NCBI GenBank assembly: GCA_035610365.1
Contig: CM069432.1
Location: 225,764,532 to 225,828,531, forward strand
Direction: 5' to 3'
Length of the DNA: 64,000 nt
Source: Aquatica leii
Taxonomy: Eukaryota; Arthropoda; Insecta; Coleoptera; Lampyridae
Below the pieces are notes generated by a model, which did no database searches, was not told the origin of the DNA, and saw only the letters and a program-made list of their open reading frames with translations. Shown here one piece after another: positions 37,301 to 48,228 of the stretch. A program made the translations under genes and the position numbers. Each line of letters begins with the position of its first letter. The first letter of the stretch is position 1.

Positions 37301-37500
37301 AAAGACAGTTCAAGAAATAAACAAAATATTAGACGCTATCAGTCAGTAGCCCAACGCAAATCAAGAGGAACCAGTAAAACCGGCGCGCGAAACACGAAAA
37401 CGAGGTCGATGGCATGACAGTCCAATCAAAATGTGCCTTGTGTAAAAATTTTGTATGCCAAAAACGCAGCAAAACGACGAAAATATGTAAAAAATGTTAA
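34363..37500 (+). pseudogene. piggyBac transposase, family A (interrupted)
   Basis: Start chosen at MANQVQFRTRR. Recognisable blocks in order: GVPVQVPKSIS and IVNFTNQRG (34700-34815), IYAFIGMC (34895), IRFDDKDTRLTRRTTDKLA (35030-35090), then HLTVE and QLVPFYGRCPF (35150-35190). These are followed by YGIKIWIFADA, TTDNFFTFLEAEELL (35385-35425) and LTVCGTLKKNKAFIP. The frame resumes after the insertion with VSYVSKKNN, TKGAVDTLNKMM and RWPVVFF (36914-37110). It ends in a cysteine-rich zinc-binding tail (C-x2-C...C-x2-C, 37429-37497). Of the DDD triad, the second and third Asp are present; the first (V-D-E in the family) reads V-E-stop near 35160. Stops, frameshifts and the insertion make it inactive. 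Confidence 0.85.
35541..36913. mobile_element. 1,373-bp inverted-repeat element nested in the piggyBac transposase
   Basis: The ends are CTCACACAGCAAAAGTTAAC on the left and, on the minus strand, CCCACACAGCAAATTTTAAC on the right. Cutting it out joins the transposase frame (…PQVT then IVSYVSKK) cleanly. The restored site reads GTTACCATAGTATCG, implying an AT or degenerate TA duplication. No transposase is seen inside, only AT-rich DNA, so it is a non-autonomous element of uncertain superfamily. It is not a normal intron, since splice sites there would not keep the frame. Confidence 0.7.
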
Positions 37501-37679
37501 CTTTAATTGTATGCACAATGTTCCCAATTACATTTCAGCAAAATAGACGATTTTTTAATTTTTTTTTTATTAAGTTGTCCAAATAACTCAAACTGTACCA
37601 AAATATGACCAACAAATAATAATTCGTTCATTGTTTCCTTCCTACTAAAATTAAGAGTGTGAACAGTACCAATAAAGTT

Positions 37680-37699
37680 GGGGTGAACATTCATCACAC
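37680..37699. repeat. Subterminal palindrome 3 of piggyBac family A
   Basis: GGGGTGAACATTCATCACAC, an imperfect dyad about 40 bp inside the right end, with the same GGTGA/TCAYC half-sites. Confidence 0.5.
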
Positions 37700-37744
37700 G
37701 CAATGTCAGGAATTTTGAACATCACTCGGGGCCGGAAAGCTTAA

Positions 37745-39249
37745 CAATATCATAAATAAGAATAAAAAAATGTATTGATTATTTTTGGTTAATTTTGTGT
37801 ATAGGTATTAATCCTATAAAAGCGTTTATCAAAAATTTTTAAAAGTAACTCAAATACTAATATCCTATAATTATTATTAAATTAATAAAATGGCAAAAGT
37901 TCACTAATATTGTTTTTTTTTTATAAAAATGTAAACGCATTTGAAAATTATTTAGCAGTTTGTTAGTGTACTTCTTAAAAATATTTCGTTCATGTGAAAC
38001 ATTAATTTTACGATATCTTAAAATAAGCATTTATTTTGATATTATATGTTTACGACAAAAATATATAGTAATTAGCTTTTTATTAAATATATATAACACA
38101 CTTCTATTAACAATTTTAAAAAATATCCTGAGTTTTTTATTAACAGTTTAAACGAATACTAAATGAAAAAGTGCGTTCTATTGACTATTGCTTTTGGAAT
38201 TTTGTTAACAGTGCCTAAGAAAACACACAAAATTATAAACTTATACGATTTCTAAACACACATTTACATTATTTTGGTTTCTTATATTTTCTTCTTATAT
38301 GTTAAAATGTCATTTAAAAAACGGTATTAATTAAACATTTTTATATTATAATGTCCCAATTGTACAGTGTTAAAAAATACGCAAATAAAGTATATTTTTT
38401 ATACTTCAGACACATCTACAAAAATTTTTAATTACATAATTATTGTCAGTATATAATAGCTGTGTGTATTTCAAATCAAAATGTTAACACGGAAAGTTGT
38501 TATTGTTGTACCAATTATACGTCAGTCAATAACATACAGTCGAATAATAATTAGGTTTCCAATTTTTATTTATACATATTTACGTAGGGGCGTTTACTTT
38601 GTTAATTTAATGTTAAACTATAAATGCATGCATAACCTACCCTAAAACTGTAATTAATTATATTAAACGTAAATTGTAGTTTCCAGAAATAACAAATCAG
38701 CATGCAATGGTTTTTATTAGATTACATTTGTTTTAATAGCAACAGTAATTCACAAAAAACAAAACTTGAACAAAAAAGTTGTTTAGAATATTAGGTTCAC
38801 TCACGATACACTTCATTTATATTCTATCTGTAAACATTACTTATCTATACATATAGTGTAATATTACATAGATTCTGTTTACGCTTGTAAATTTCGAGGC
38901 TTTTCGCTGTCGGCAAAGCTTTTAAATAAATCCTGTATTTTCGCGGTGTTGTGTGTAATCCACTCCTTTCAACACCGCAATGTCAGCATAACAGCTCAAG
39001 ATAATGTAATACGCTTTATTTTATTATACCTTTACAAATTACAATTAAGTAAATGAGTTTCTTCAAAAGTATTGCTTTATTTTTTCAATAAAAGATCAAA
39101 CAAAACCACCGTTTATGTTACTTTATATGATATCGATAACATAAATATTTCAGTCAAATTTGGACATATATTGTTTAACCTCAAAAACTAAACATTACGT
39201 ACCTAAGGCAAACTTGTAGCAATCAAAAATCATGATTGTAATTTCCCAC
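37745..39249. other. Intergenic DNA
   Basis: AT-rich, nothing recognised except a 9-bp inverted repeat GCGGTGTTG / CAACACCGC at about 38944-38980 in a small GC-richer patch. Confidence 0.45.
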
Positions 39250-39259
39250 AGGTAGACTG

Positions 39260-39474
39260 AATCAAATGTCGAATGTCGCATCAGCGTCAACCGCAGGCGT
39301 CTCCCCACTATCGTTCTTTCTTGTGGTATACACTCGATGCTCAACGTCGCGACGGCACATGGTACACGGAAACCGTGACGGAATGATCATTCGTTTCGGG
39401 TAGTTGTAACGTGCGCTAGTTTACGTTCGTAAAACTAATGTACTTTCAGTGATTAAAATAAACGTTGTTTTTAG
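39260..39474 (+). promoter_or_regulatory. CpG-rich candidate promoter and non-coding first exon
   Basis: This ~200-bp patch contrasts sharply with its AT-rich surroundings and has many CpG steps (GTCAACCGCAGGCGTC, CAACGTCGCGACGG, CGTGCGCTAG). An initiator-like TCAGT occurs at about 39447. The patch ends in a strong splice donor, TTTTTAG followed by GTAAGTTTCG, with GT at 39475. No long frame is open, which fits an untranslated first exon. The next exon-like segment with a start codon on this strand is at 61572-61751. Promoter function and the link to that exon are inferences. Confidence 0.35.
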
Positions 39475-42329
39475 GTAAGTTTCGTTGACGGATTTAATTG
39501 TAGAATATTATTTTTACAATTCATTTAACGTACTTTTTAATTTGTTATAGCTTAAACTAAAAACCAATCTGCAAAACAAATAACTTACAGCTTTTTCTAA
39601 CAGTGCCAAAAAATTATATAACATTTTTATTTATCATAAAACATCAAAAATATTATATATTACAAACAATTAAAATTAAAGTTTTTAAATGCATTTATTT
39701 CTAAATTATGTTTTAATTAAAGTTTTGTAAAATTACCTCTGCGATAAGCCTCTGATTATAAAGTTTTGAATTTTATTTTAATTACTAAGAAGTTTTTTTA
39801 TTGTAAAAATAAGTTAAAGATTTTGTTATAGGAAGTTTTTATTATAATTAATGCATAAAGTTTTTCTGGTGTGCAATTCACAGAAACTACAAAGTAATAT
39901 ACAATTTGGTAAAGTTTAAAAAACTTTGTTGAGAAAAATTTTCATTTGATTTCTGGAAATTTGTAGCATTAGACTAAACCGTAAATAGATCGTGACCCAG
40001 GAATTGAACTGCATATTTGCCGCAGTTGCTGCGTTTCAGGCAGGAAATGAAGCTTTCAAAGTTGCGAATTTAGTTATTGTATGAACATGTAGTGATTGGT
40101 ATTGTATTATTCAGTACAAAACTTTCAAAAAACCTGAACGTTTGCATGAATTTTTAAAAATTTTATTTAAACTCTAATTACTATTCTATATCTCCAATCA
40201 CCGAATGTTTACGGTTGAATTACGCTGTAACTGTGTTTAATACAAAACGACTTTTAATATGCTTAGTCCTAATGTCACAAATGCTTTATGGAGTTATCAA
40301 ACTTTACAAACTTTATAAATCTATTTTGCGTATATGAATAACAGTACACTGTTTACCCATTTAGTTTACTAAATAAATAGTCCTATAAAATTATATCTAT
40401 TTTAGGTTTGTACTGAAAAGATTTAAAAAACATAAATGAGATTCTTGTTATAATTTTTTTCCAAAGATTTAATACACAAAAAATTATATAATTTTATTTG
40501 GTATGATATACGTGTAGTTTGAAAAATAATTGCTAGATTTGGGTTCTAATTTCTGTTGTTTTGGTTGTAATGTATTAATATAATGTTAAAATAGTTTTGA
40601 TAAAATTTTTTATGATTAGTAGATGTCGCAAATTTATAATAGACATGTTATGCGTTGAAACTTATAGAAACTTATTTTTTTGCTCAAAGCAACAAATAAA
40701 TTAATTGAAAACTGCAAATAATTATTTAAAAACATAACCGGTTTACTGAAACTATTAATTGTAGTGATAACTTTAAATTTATGTTTGGAAGTGCTTTGAT
40801 ATTATTGTAACGTTTGGTTCAATTAAATCATTACAATTTTAGAAGCAATATAGTAAGGCATTATCCCAAATTTATGTATATTCATTAATAATTTTAATAT
40901 TTTTCAAAGCATAACAGTTTACTTAACGAGACAAGTAAATTAAAACTTTTCTAAAAATTATATGTGTTTACAATTTTAAGTTTTTAGTATAACTGAATCC
41001 TCGATCTGCATGGACAACACAAATAAAAAAAACTTTATTTAAAATTTTAAGGTATAACTAAATCTTTGATTATATTACGTATCCCAGTTTATTTTTAAAT
41101 TTAAATTTTTGCGCAAAACTAGTAACTTAACAAAATATTTATGTACTTAATCAAACAAAAAACCTTACTCTGATTAACAGTTTGCAAACCAATCTGTGTT
41201 TTTCTAAAATTCATTCCAATCTATTACAATCAATAAAATTTATAACCAATTAACCAAATAAAAATAAATTTTGTATCTTGATTTAAAAAAAAATCATAAT
41301 TAAAGAACATTAAGAAATAAATACATACAGTCTTGAGTTTGAGCTTAACGCTAATTTTAACATATGCTTATTTTAAATGTGTTTAGCTACAATATAATTC
41401 CACTCTTTGTTAGTATTGTACATCATTTTTGTAAACATTTTTTATGCTTACAAAAACTTTACAAAAAAAAACAATCAAAAATCAATAAATATACCTGTAA
41501 TAACATTAATCAAGTAAAATACACACTAAAACCAAACACAATTTAATTTACTAAAAGTATGAGTGCACTTTATTAACTTTATAAAAATTGTTTGTGTGAA
41601 TGTACACGTCGCAGTAAACATCTTTGAAGCCTGGAATAAACTAAAGATGTTCACTGCGATGTGAGACAAAAGCTGAAGTCGTGAGAAAACAACCACATAT
41701 AAATTATCCAAATATCCATAACTGTAATAACTATGTTTATGTTTAAAAGTAAAGTATAGTCTTACATAAAAAACAAAAACTTTTAATGATTTGCAACCTG
41801 TGTATAAATACAAAAACAATATTAGTAATCATTTGTTTACATTGAAATTTTAAGATATCATCTGTTCGATTTTAAATTTTCAAATTCAAATTCAAATAAT
41901 TATTAAAAATGAATTAAGTTTTAAATTTTGAGCAGTTTACGTCATAGAAAATAAAACGTATAGCTTTTAGATCTTTTAAATTAAAATGTGAGCAAAGCTT
42001 TAAGTTCTAAAAAATTAGAATTAGAGTTAGTATATGTATTGAAATTGAATCATCATAATTTTCATCGGACCTCAGCATCGGCAGATTTATGAGGTCAGCT
42101 ATGCCCTAGACGCTATATTGAATTGACTATATTAAACTGAATAGGTTCATAGCAGTTCCCAACATATAAGTTTATATATTTGTACCTGGATTTTCAAAAC
42201 GCCGAAATTAGTAATAATTAATGTCAATGTATAAACTGTGCCAGTCAATTTGTATTGTATTAACGTACTTAACATAAAGCTAATGCATATATGCCTATAT
42301 GAAAGAGCTTATTATTGTATAAGTTTCTT
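39475..42329. other. Intergenic or intronic AT-rich DNA
   Basis: Nothing recognised. Short frames (41364-41546, 41526-41819) have no family resemblance. Confidence 0.45.
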
Positions 42330-42840
42330 TAGCAGAGGCGCTGCAACAAATTCAAAACAGGCACAACGATTTTTTGTCAACGTTTAAACGTCGCCGACAA
42401 TTGTTCGTTGCTTGCGTAAATAATTTCACATTCAGTCTATTTCAATTGCATTTGCTGCTGCAAAAAATCGAGTTTGCAGCTGTGTTCTATTATTATGGGG
42501 GTTTTGTATTCTTCACATTTTATATAGTTAAAAAAAAAGTAAAGTGTTGATATCTGGCTACGGGATGATCAGCGTCTAGTGCCCTCTTTTCCAATCCAAC
42601 GACCAGTAAAATTTATACACGCGGAGAAGCTTTATCCTGCATAAACCGCATTGTTTTGCGAACTTTGAGAGGCAAGCCATCAAATTCTTGAGAAAAAGTT
42701 TCTCTACAAGTCGCTTGTAAGTCTTTATGGTAAAATAAACGGTCCCTATAAACTTTTTTTTTAAATACCTGCCAAAACAGCAATAAAAACCGCCACTAAA
42801 AGTTACTTTGTTGAATTTCGTTGAGGTTTTTTTCATTCAG
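42330..42840 (-). pseudogene. Tc/mariner-like (DDE_3-type) transposase, C-terminal relic
   Basis: Read on the minus strand. FIGTVYF, then FDGLPLKVRKTMRFMQDKAS (near 42690-42630), correspond to the IGP.FF and lp..iR..M.fqhDGaPaH parts of insect mariner/Tc-type proteins. SLDWKRG (near 42590) and a fragment SRSQISTLYFF (near 42560-42530) match the rWIGR and PRSPDLtPLDFF block. A loose match to the C-terminal helix region continues to about 42330. The catalytic Asp of the DGAP motif is kept as Asp-Lys-Ala; the one in PDLTP is lost. Several frameshifts make it inactive. Confidence 0.5.
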
Positions 42841-43114
42841 CATTCCATTTTGTATAAAATAACACACATCTGAAAAAAAATATGTTGGCACTCAAATCAG
42901 ACTCAAAAGCTTCTTGTTGCTGCAACCAATCACAAACTCAAAACACAAGTCGCAGTTTAGAATCAACGTCGGTTAACTGTTAAAACAGTTGAACATAGTA
43001 ACGGTACAAAAAATAATTCTTATGTCCGATATTTTACAATTTACAATATCTGCATATAAATTAAAGAAAAACAAATACTAAAGCTTTGATTTTACTGAAA
43101 AGATTTATTTTTCT

Positions 43115-43215
43115 TATGTTACTGATACATACGTTGGTTTTTCTCGAGCACGGCTTTTGTAGGCAACAAGAACACCTCCAGTTTCTCCAAGTCCTTGCAC
43201 ATACGGCAAAATAAA
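43115..43215 (-). pseudogene. Small PLE protein fragment
   Basis: One minus-strand frame reads LPYVQGLGETGGVLVAYKS then KPTYVS. This fits the LPYV.G.se.I.rvl..y.ir..fkPt.tl segment that links the RT and endonuclease parts in many Penelope proteins. No other PLE part adjoins it. Confidence 0.35.
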
Positions 43216-43308
43216 GTTTATTAAAAGCAATTGTCTATTAGGATATTGTTCAATCAACCTAAATTTTGCATTAAACTATATATGTCTTGTTTTGGATACA
43301 ATCAAAGA

Positions 43309-44184
43309 TAAACGTAATCGTGTACATAAAATACATTTTGTTAAGCTAGGTCAGTAATAATGCAAAGAAATAAACATTGCTATCTGCTTTAATTATTTTA
43401 TCTACAACTGATTTTGTAGATTATGGAAAATTAAAGAAAACAATAAATAACACAAATTTTTATATTTTAAATGCGGGTCACTGTAAGTACTAATGTTATT
43501 TAATTCTTGACTGTTAAATTTAAACATTGACACTATAACAATAGATTGGTTTGAAATATTTTTTTTGTATGATTTATTATAACGTAAGTACAAAGCGTTT
43601 ATAACTAATTCTTTAATATGCAGTTGTATTATGTATAAGCTATGGAACCAACCGAAATTTTTAACACGGTAGCGGCACTGTACGAATTGAATGTTTTTTA
43701 ATAAATTATAATTTATTTTACAGTAAGAATATCTATAAATACTTCATAATTGACCCGTTCAGCGCAATACTAGTAATATATGACTGGTTTCAAGATTTTC
43801 ATTACGGCGGAACCTTCTTACCACACATAACGAAAGTTTGTTGTTAAATGGAATGAAGAGTCAGGTGTGTGACCACTTAAGTTTAGATCCCGAATATAAT
43901 CGTTGTTTATATACAGTACCTCATCTGTAATTTTGATAGAGCTGATTCGCCTAACGAGTTATCACCATATAGAAATTTGATTATGCAAGAAATGCTTGAC
44001 AGTAGTGATGATATTGGAATGATATTACGGTGTACAAACATGAACAAAGAACAAACGTTGCCCTTGAATTGTGTAAAATCTCTTTGGTTGTCTTTGAGCT
44101 TTTTTATAGACAACGACGTTATGCAGTTGCTAGTAAGTAAAACCAACAGATCTAAATCTTGAACTAAAACTAATGTTGACGAAA
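43309..44184 (+). repeat. Segmental duplication, copy 1
   Basis: This 876-bp block recurs at 47360-48228 in the same orientation with only scattered differences and small indels. It covers ~440 bp of flank and the 5' part of a family-B piggyBac element. Confidence 0.88.
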
Positions 44185-44880
44185 TGTATGCCTGTTTTAG
44201 TATTATTGTATGTATGGAGTTAGTTCGGTTTCACACTATTCATCATTATTGGTCTAAAAACAACTTGTCAGGATCGCCTTTTTTGTGTCAGACCTCTATG
44301 GGATATGCTTAATAATAAGTAGCAAATCATGTTAATTCCTGAAACAGATGTTGTGATTGATAAAAGCATGATTTCATGGCAAGATCGGTTACTTATGCGC
44401 CAATACAATAAAAGTAAGCAACATAAATACTGTAGCTTCCTATACTCTCACTGTTAAAGTGGAAAAAAATAAACTAAAATTGTCTCCTCGAACACTCCTC
44501 ATGCAATGAAAGTTGTTATGAATCTGATAAACATTATTTTAGATAAAGGGCGTACTTAGTTTGCTGATAACTTTTATTCGAGTGTTACCTCAGTCAAACA
44601 AGAACAACTTTTTATCATGCTTAAGAAAAAACAAACAAGTTTTCGGGGTCCATAATCTAAAAGAGATAAAAATAATCGATTATCAAGAAAAGAAAACTGT
44701 ACTTATCATTTATAATAAAAGAGAACATGATGTTACGGTTGCATGATACTGGAAGAAGAAATATTCTCTTGCAAGCTATGTTAAAACCGTTATGTGTTAT
44801 GAAGTGTAACAGAGAAAAAAAGGCGTCGATATAAATGATGTTCTTGTTATATACCAGTTTAAGGAAAACCCTTGAATAGT
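43750..44880 (+). pseudogene. piggyBac transposon family B: 5' end and decayed transposase
   Basis: The left end probably starts at CCCGTTCAGCGC (43754), preceded by TTGA, a mutated TTAA. Coding fragments: ADSPNELSPYRNLIMQEMLD (43935-44000), a piggyBac N-terminal stretch; FHTIHHYWSKNNLSGSPF (44228-44285), matching the ...YWS.d...gsPf block. Then VVIDKSMISWQDRLL and RQYNKSKQHKY (44350-44430), carrying the first catalytic Asp, and LDKGRT-stop-FADNFYSSV (44540-44590) with the second Asp. Stops and frameshifts are frequent and the 3' end was not found. It differs in sequence from family A. Confidence 0.7.
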
Positions 44881-45189
44881 AAAGAAAAATAATTTTCTAA
44901 TTTTAAAATTTCAAAGCATGTATATTTTTATATGTTAGACCTGTTGAAAACAACCAAACTTTAAAAAATGAGCTGATGTATATAGTTTTGATAAAACATA
45001 TAGTTAGTAATAATTTTTGACATTGGCGTATAAAAAAATTTAAAAATGGGTATAAAAACATAAAGTTAAAAAAAAAGATTAGAGTCCACATAAAATATAA
45101 TTTTTACCAAACATTCAAATGAAACTTTCAAAATAAACTTGAATTTCTACGATACAAAAACGTTTTAACTGTTATATGTTTTAGTACTC

Positions 45190-46010
45190 TTAGTACTAAT
45201 GGGAACCATCTTTTTATATTTGAGATTTAAAAGTTTAAATTGTCTAGATGGTCGTTCTGGCGATACAACTGCTTCAGATTTGTCTACTTTTTTGTCCTGT
45301 TTTCAAAGACTTGTTTTACTTCTTGATTACTTTGTTGCTTTTATTGTTGGCACTACAATACTTGAGGTTAAGAATCTATTGTAAGTATTCCCGTAAGCCA
45401 ACAATCTAGGATCTATTTTTTTTACATTAATTTTTTCATTGTGCGACTCTCAAACAGATGCTTTGGTCCATAATAGCTTTGTAGTTAATCAGTCCAACTT
45501 GGTCTTTACAAGTAACTAGTTTAAAAAGGCTTGGTTTTACGCTGAATTTGATCGTTCTAACTAGAGGAAAGCTTTACCATTGCTTTGGTGTTGATTAAGC
45601 CCATATTACGATAACATTTCAAGTAGGTGTAGCTGCAAGTTGAAACAACCTTTTTTACACTTTGAATCCGATTTATTTTATGGACATAATAAAACGTTTG
45701 AAACAAAATATAATTCTTATTTTGACCGCTACAAGAATTACAAAGGATCATAAGTTCTTGCACTTCTGGGTTCATTCCATTAAGAATGTAATAAAACAGA
45801 ATAGAAACGACTTTACTGGCCCCATCTTAACCGTTTTCTGCATATATGTATTAAAAATTACCTCCCCACTGGCTAAAACATGAATGTTGAACAGATAAAA
45901 CAATTATTCCTTTTTATAGTATACGTCATTGGTGCTTGCGTTCGAAACTTTTTCTCTTAAAGAAACCTTACTAAAATGAAGTTATTTGTATTTAATGCAG
46001 CTAAACTTGA
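45190..46010 (-). pseudogene. Relic of an insect repeat-associated gene with a CSGQNKN motif
   Basis: The clearest frame (45775-45557, minus) reads LMILCNSCSGQNKNYILFQT, then STCSYTYLKCYRNMGLI. Uncharacterised proteins found in many copies in insect genomes carry a [S/D]-[D/N]-x-C-x-GQN[K/R]N motif followed by GHSYL.cDrdFg.I; both are matched here, the second with lost His and Asp. An upstream frame (HVLASGEV..., about 45900-45785) is joined by a frameshift. A looser match continues downstream to about 45190. Function of the family is not known to me; it is probably mobile-element derived. Inactive. Confidence 0.45.
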
Positions 46011-46179
46011 AGTTTTTGCAGGATGTGCTTTTTTTACTTCATATTCATCATGCTCAAACTTATGTTAAAAACTGTTTAGAAAAATAAAACTCATACAGAA
46101 TTGATTTTTTAGATGCAATTGTTAAAACCTTTCAAACATTTTTTGACGTTTATTCCTATGTGCCTTTATTTAAATAATT

Positions 46180-46570
46180 GAATATGAAAATAGACCGCGT
46201 CCGTTGTTTCTTGCGCTAATTTATTTGGCCGATTGGAAATCCAACAATCTTGACCAACATATCCATGTCCATCTTTATCAAGTACTGAACGTTTTGTAAA
46301 CGATTTGCAGTAATTCCATGTAACAACAGCATCGTTTTGTAGCAAATAAGAATTTCCTTGGTAACACTTTTTTGCAAAACTGGTACCTTAAAAGCAAATT
46401 AAATGTGAGTAGAAACGGAATTAAAGACAAAACGAAGTATTAGATACCTAGTATTTATAGGAGAAGGCATGATAATTTACATTTTCATCGTTAACTTGCC
46501 TTTTCCAATGCTTTTTAACTGATTGGTATGTAATGAGACCTCCCAAATGGATGCTGTGCTCTTTGTGCGA
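46180..46570 (-). other. Coding-like segment, unassigned
   Basis: Minus-strand fragments have balanced amino-acid composition unlike the surrounding AT-rich noise: SHKEHSIHLGGLITYQSVKK (about 46565-46510) and NDAVVTWNYCKSFTKRSVLD followed by KDGHGYVGQDC (about 46350-46240). Stops separate them. They may be the N-terminal part of the CSGQNKN-family relic or another transposase; I do not recognise them. Confidence 0.3.
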
Positions 46571-47359
46571 TTTAAATGTATTAAAGTATCTAATAATTGT
46601 TAAACGGTGTTGAACACCAATAACATCAAAACATTTTTATTTTGAACAATTACAATTGTTACCGTTTTGATAGGTTTGCAATTTTAGTTTTTTTGTTGAA
46701 GATCTAAAAACATGACCTAATTTTAGCCTTTTTTACAAACCGACAGCCAGGTAGCACACACCTTTTAGACATTTTAAAAATGCTTGGGAAACACGGGTCC
46801 CAAACTAAAACACAAACTATCACACACGACCCTCTCTTACTCAAAGCAAAAGCCCACTACTTAAAATAAAATACCTCCGGTAATTAATACAACGTTATAA
46901 GAAAGAGGGGTAAAGTGCGATATTTGTTTATCATACATGCGATAGACCTTCATCCTTGTACGGTCAATATTAAATCGCATTTTATTAGGCGCCTTTATTT
47001 GTTTTGCACTGTACAGTATAGTAGGCAGAAAATAATGTTTTTGGATATGATTTGTCGTATTTATCTTAAATATAGATTTTTATAAACTCCTATCTTTTGT
47101 AGCCTGTACTCTTCAATTATTAACGTAGACATGTTTAAAAAAAATATTTTAGTATATTGCCACTGTCGATTAATACCAGAAAACAATTCGTCTTTTCTAA
47201 ATTGCTATGCAATTTAAAAATTAATTGCTATTAAGAAACACTAACTTTTAAACGATAATGTGCACATTTTGTTATTAAAAATTGTGTAAATATGAAGTTT
47301 GACTGATTTGATTACTTAGGCTATCAAACATACAATTTTATATATGATTGTAAATTTTC

Positions 47360-48228
47360 TAAACGTAATCCTGTACATAAAGTACATTTTGTTAAGCTAG
47401 GTCAGTAATAATGCAAAGAAATAAACATTACTATCTGCTTTAATTATTTTATTCACAACTGATTTTGTAGATTATGGAAAATTATAGAAAATAATAATTA
47501 ACACGAATTTTTATATTTTAAATGCGGGTCACTGTAAGTACTAATGTTATTTAATTCTTGACTGTTAAATTTGACACTATAACAAAAGGTTGGTTTGAAA
47601 TATTTATTTTGTATTATTTGTTATAACGTAAGTACAAAGCGTTTATAACTAATTCTTTAATATGCAGTTGTATTATGTATAAGCTATGGAACCAACCAAA
47701 ATTTTTAACAAGGTAGCGGCACTGTACGAATTGAATGTTTTTTAATAAATTATAATTTAATTTACAGTAAGAATATCTATAAATACTTCATTATTGACCC
47801 GTTCAGCGCAATACTAGTAATATATGACTGGTTTCAAGATTTTCATTACGGCGGAACCTTCTTACCACACATAACGAAAGTTTGTCGTTAAATGGAATGA
47901 AGAGTCAGATGTGTGACCACTTAAGTTTAGATCCCGAATATAATCGTTGTTTATATACAGTACCTTATCTGTAATTTTGATAGAGCTGATTCGCCTAACA
48001 AGTTATCACCATATAGAAATTTGATTATGCAAGAAATGCTTGACAGTAGTGATGATATTGGAATGATATTACGGTGTGCAAACAGGAACAAAGAACAAAC
48101 GTTGCTCTTGAATTGTGTAAAATCCCTTTGGTTGTCTTTGAGCTTTTTTATAAACAACGACGTTATGCAGTTGCTAGTAAGTAAAACCAACAGACCTAAA
48201 TCTTGAACTAAAACTAATGTTGACGAAA
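47360..48228 (+). repeat. Segmental duplication, copy 2 (truncated piggyBac B)
   Basis: Direct repeat of 43309-44184, about 4.05 kb downstream. It includes the same CCCGTTCAGCGC end (47797) and N-terminal piggyBac fragment, and stops at GTTGACGAAA, where copy 1 carries on into the catalytic region. Because flank outside the element is copied too, this is a segmental duplication and not a second transposition. Confidence 0.88.

Larger units (their letters stand above)
33672..37740 (+). mobile_element. piggyBac-superfamily transposon (family A), complete but broken by a nested element
   Basis: TTAA lies on both sides (33668-33671 and 37741-37744), the diagnostic target duplication. The terminal inverted repeats are imperfect: left CCTTCTCAGCCTCGGGTG, right (minus strand) GCTTTCCGGCCCCGAGTG. 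A piggyBac transposase reading left to right lies inside. Without the nested 1,373-bp insertion the element would be about 2.7 kb, a usual size. Subterminal palindromes are present near both ends (listed separately). Confidence 0.88.

Noticed and set aside
37960-38151. 63-residue plus frame
   Set aside because: Ile/Leu/Phe/Tyr-rich translation of AT-rich DNA with no motif or splice context.
42576-42836. 86-residue minus frame as a gene in its own right
   Set aside because: It is one frame of the decayed mariner-like transposase.
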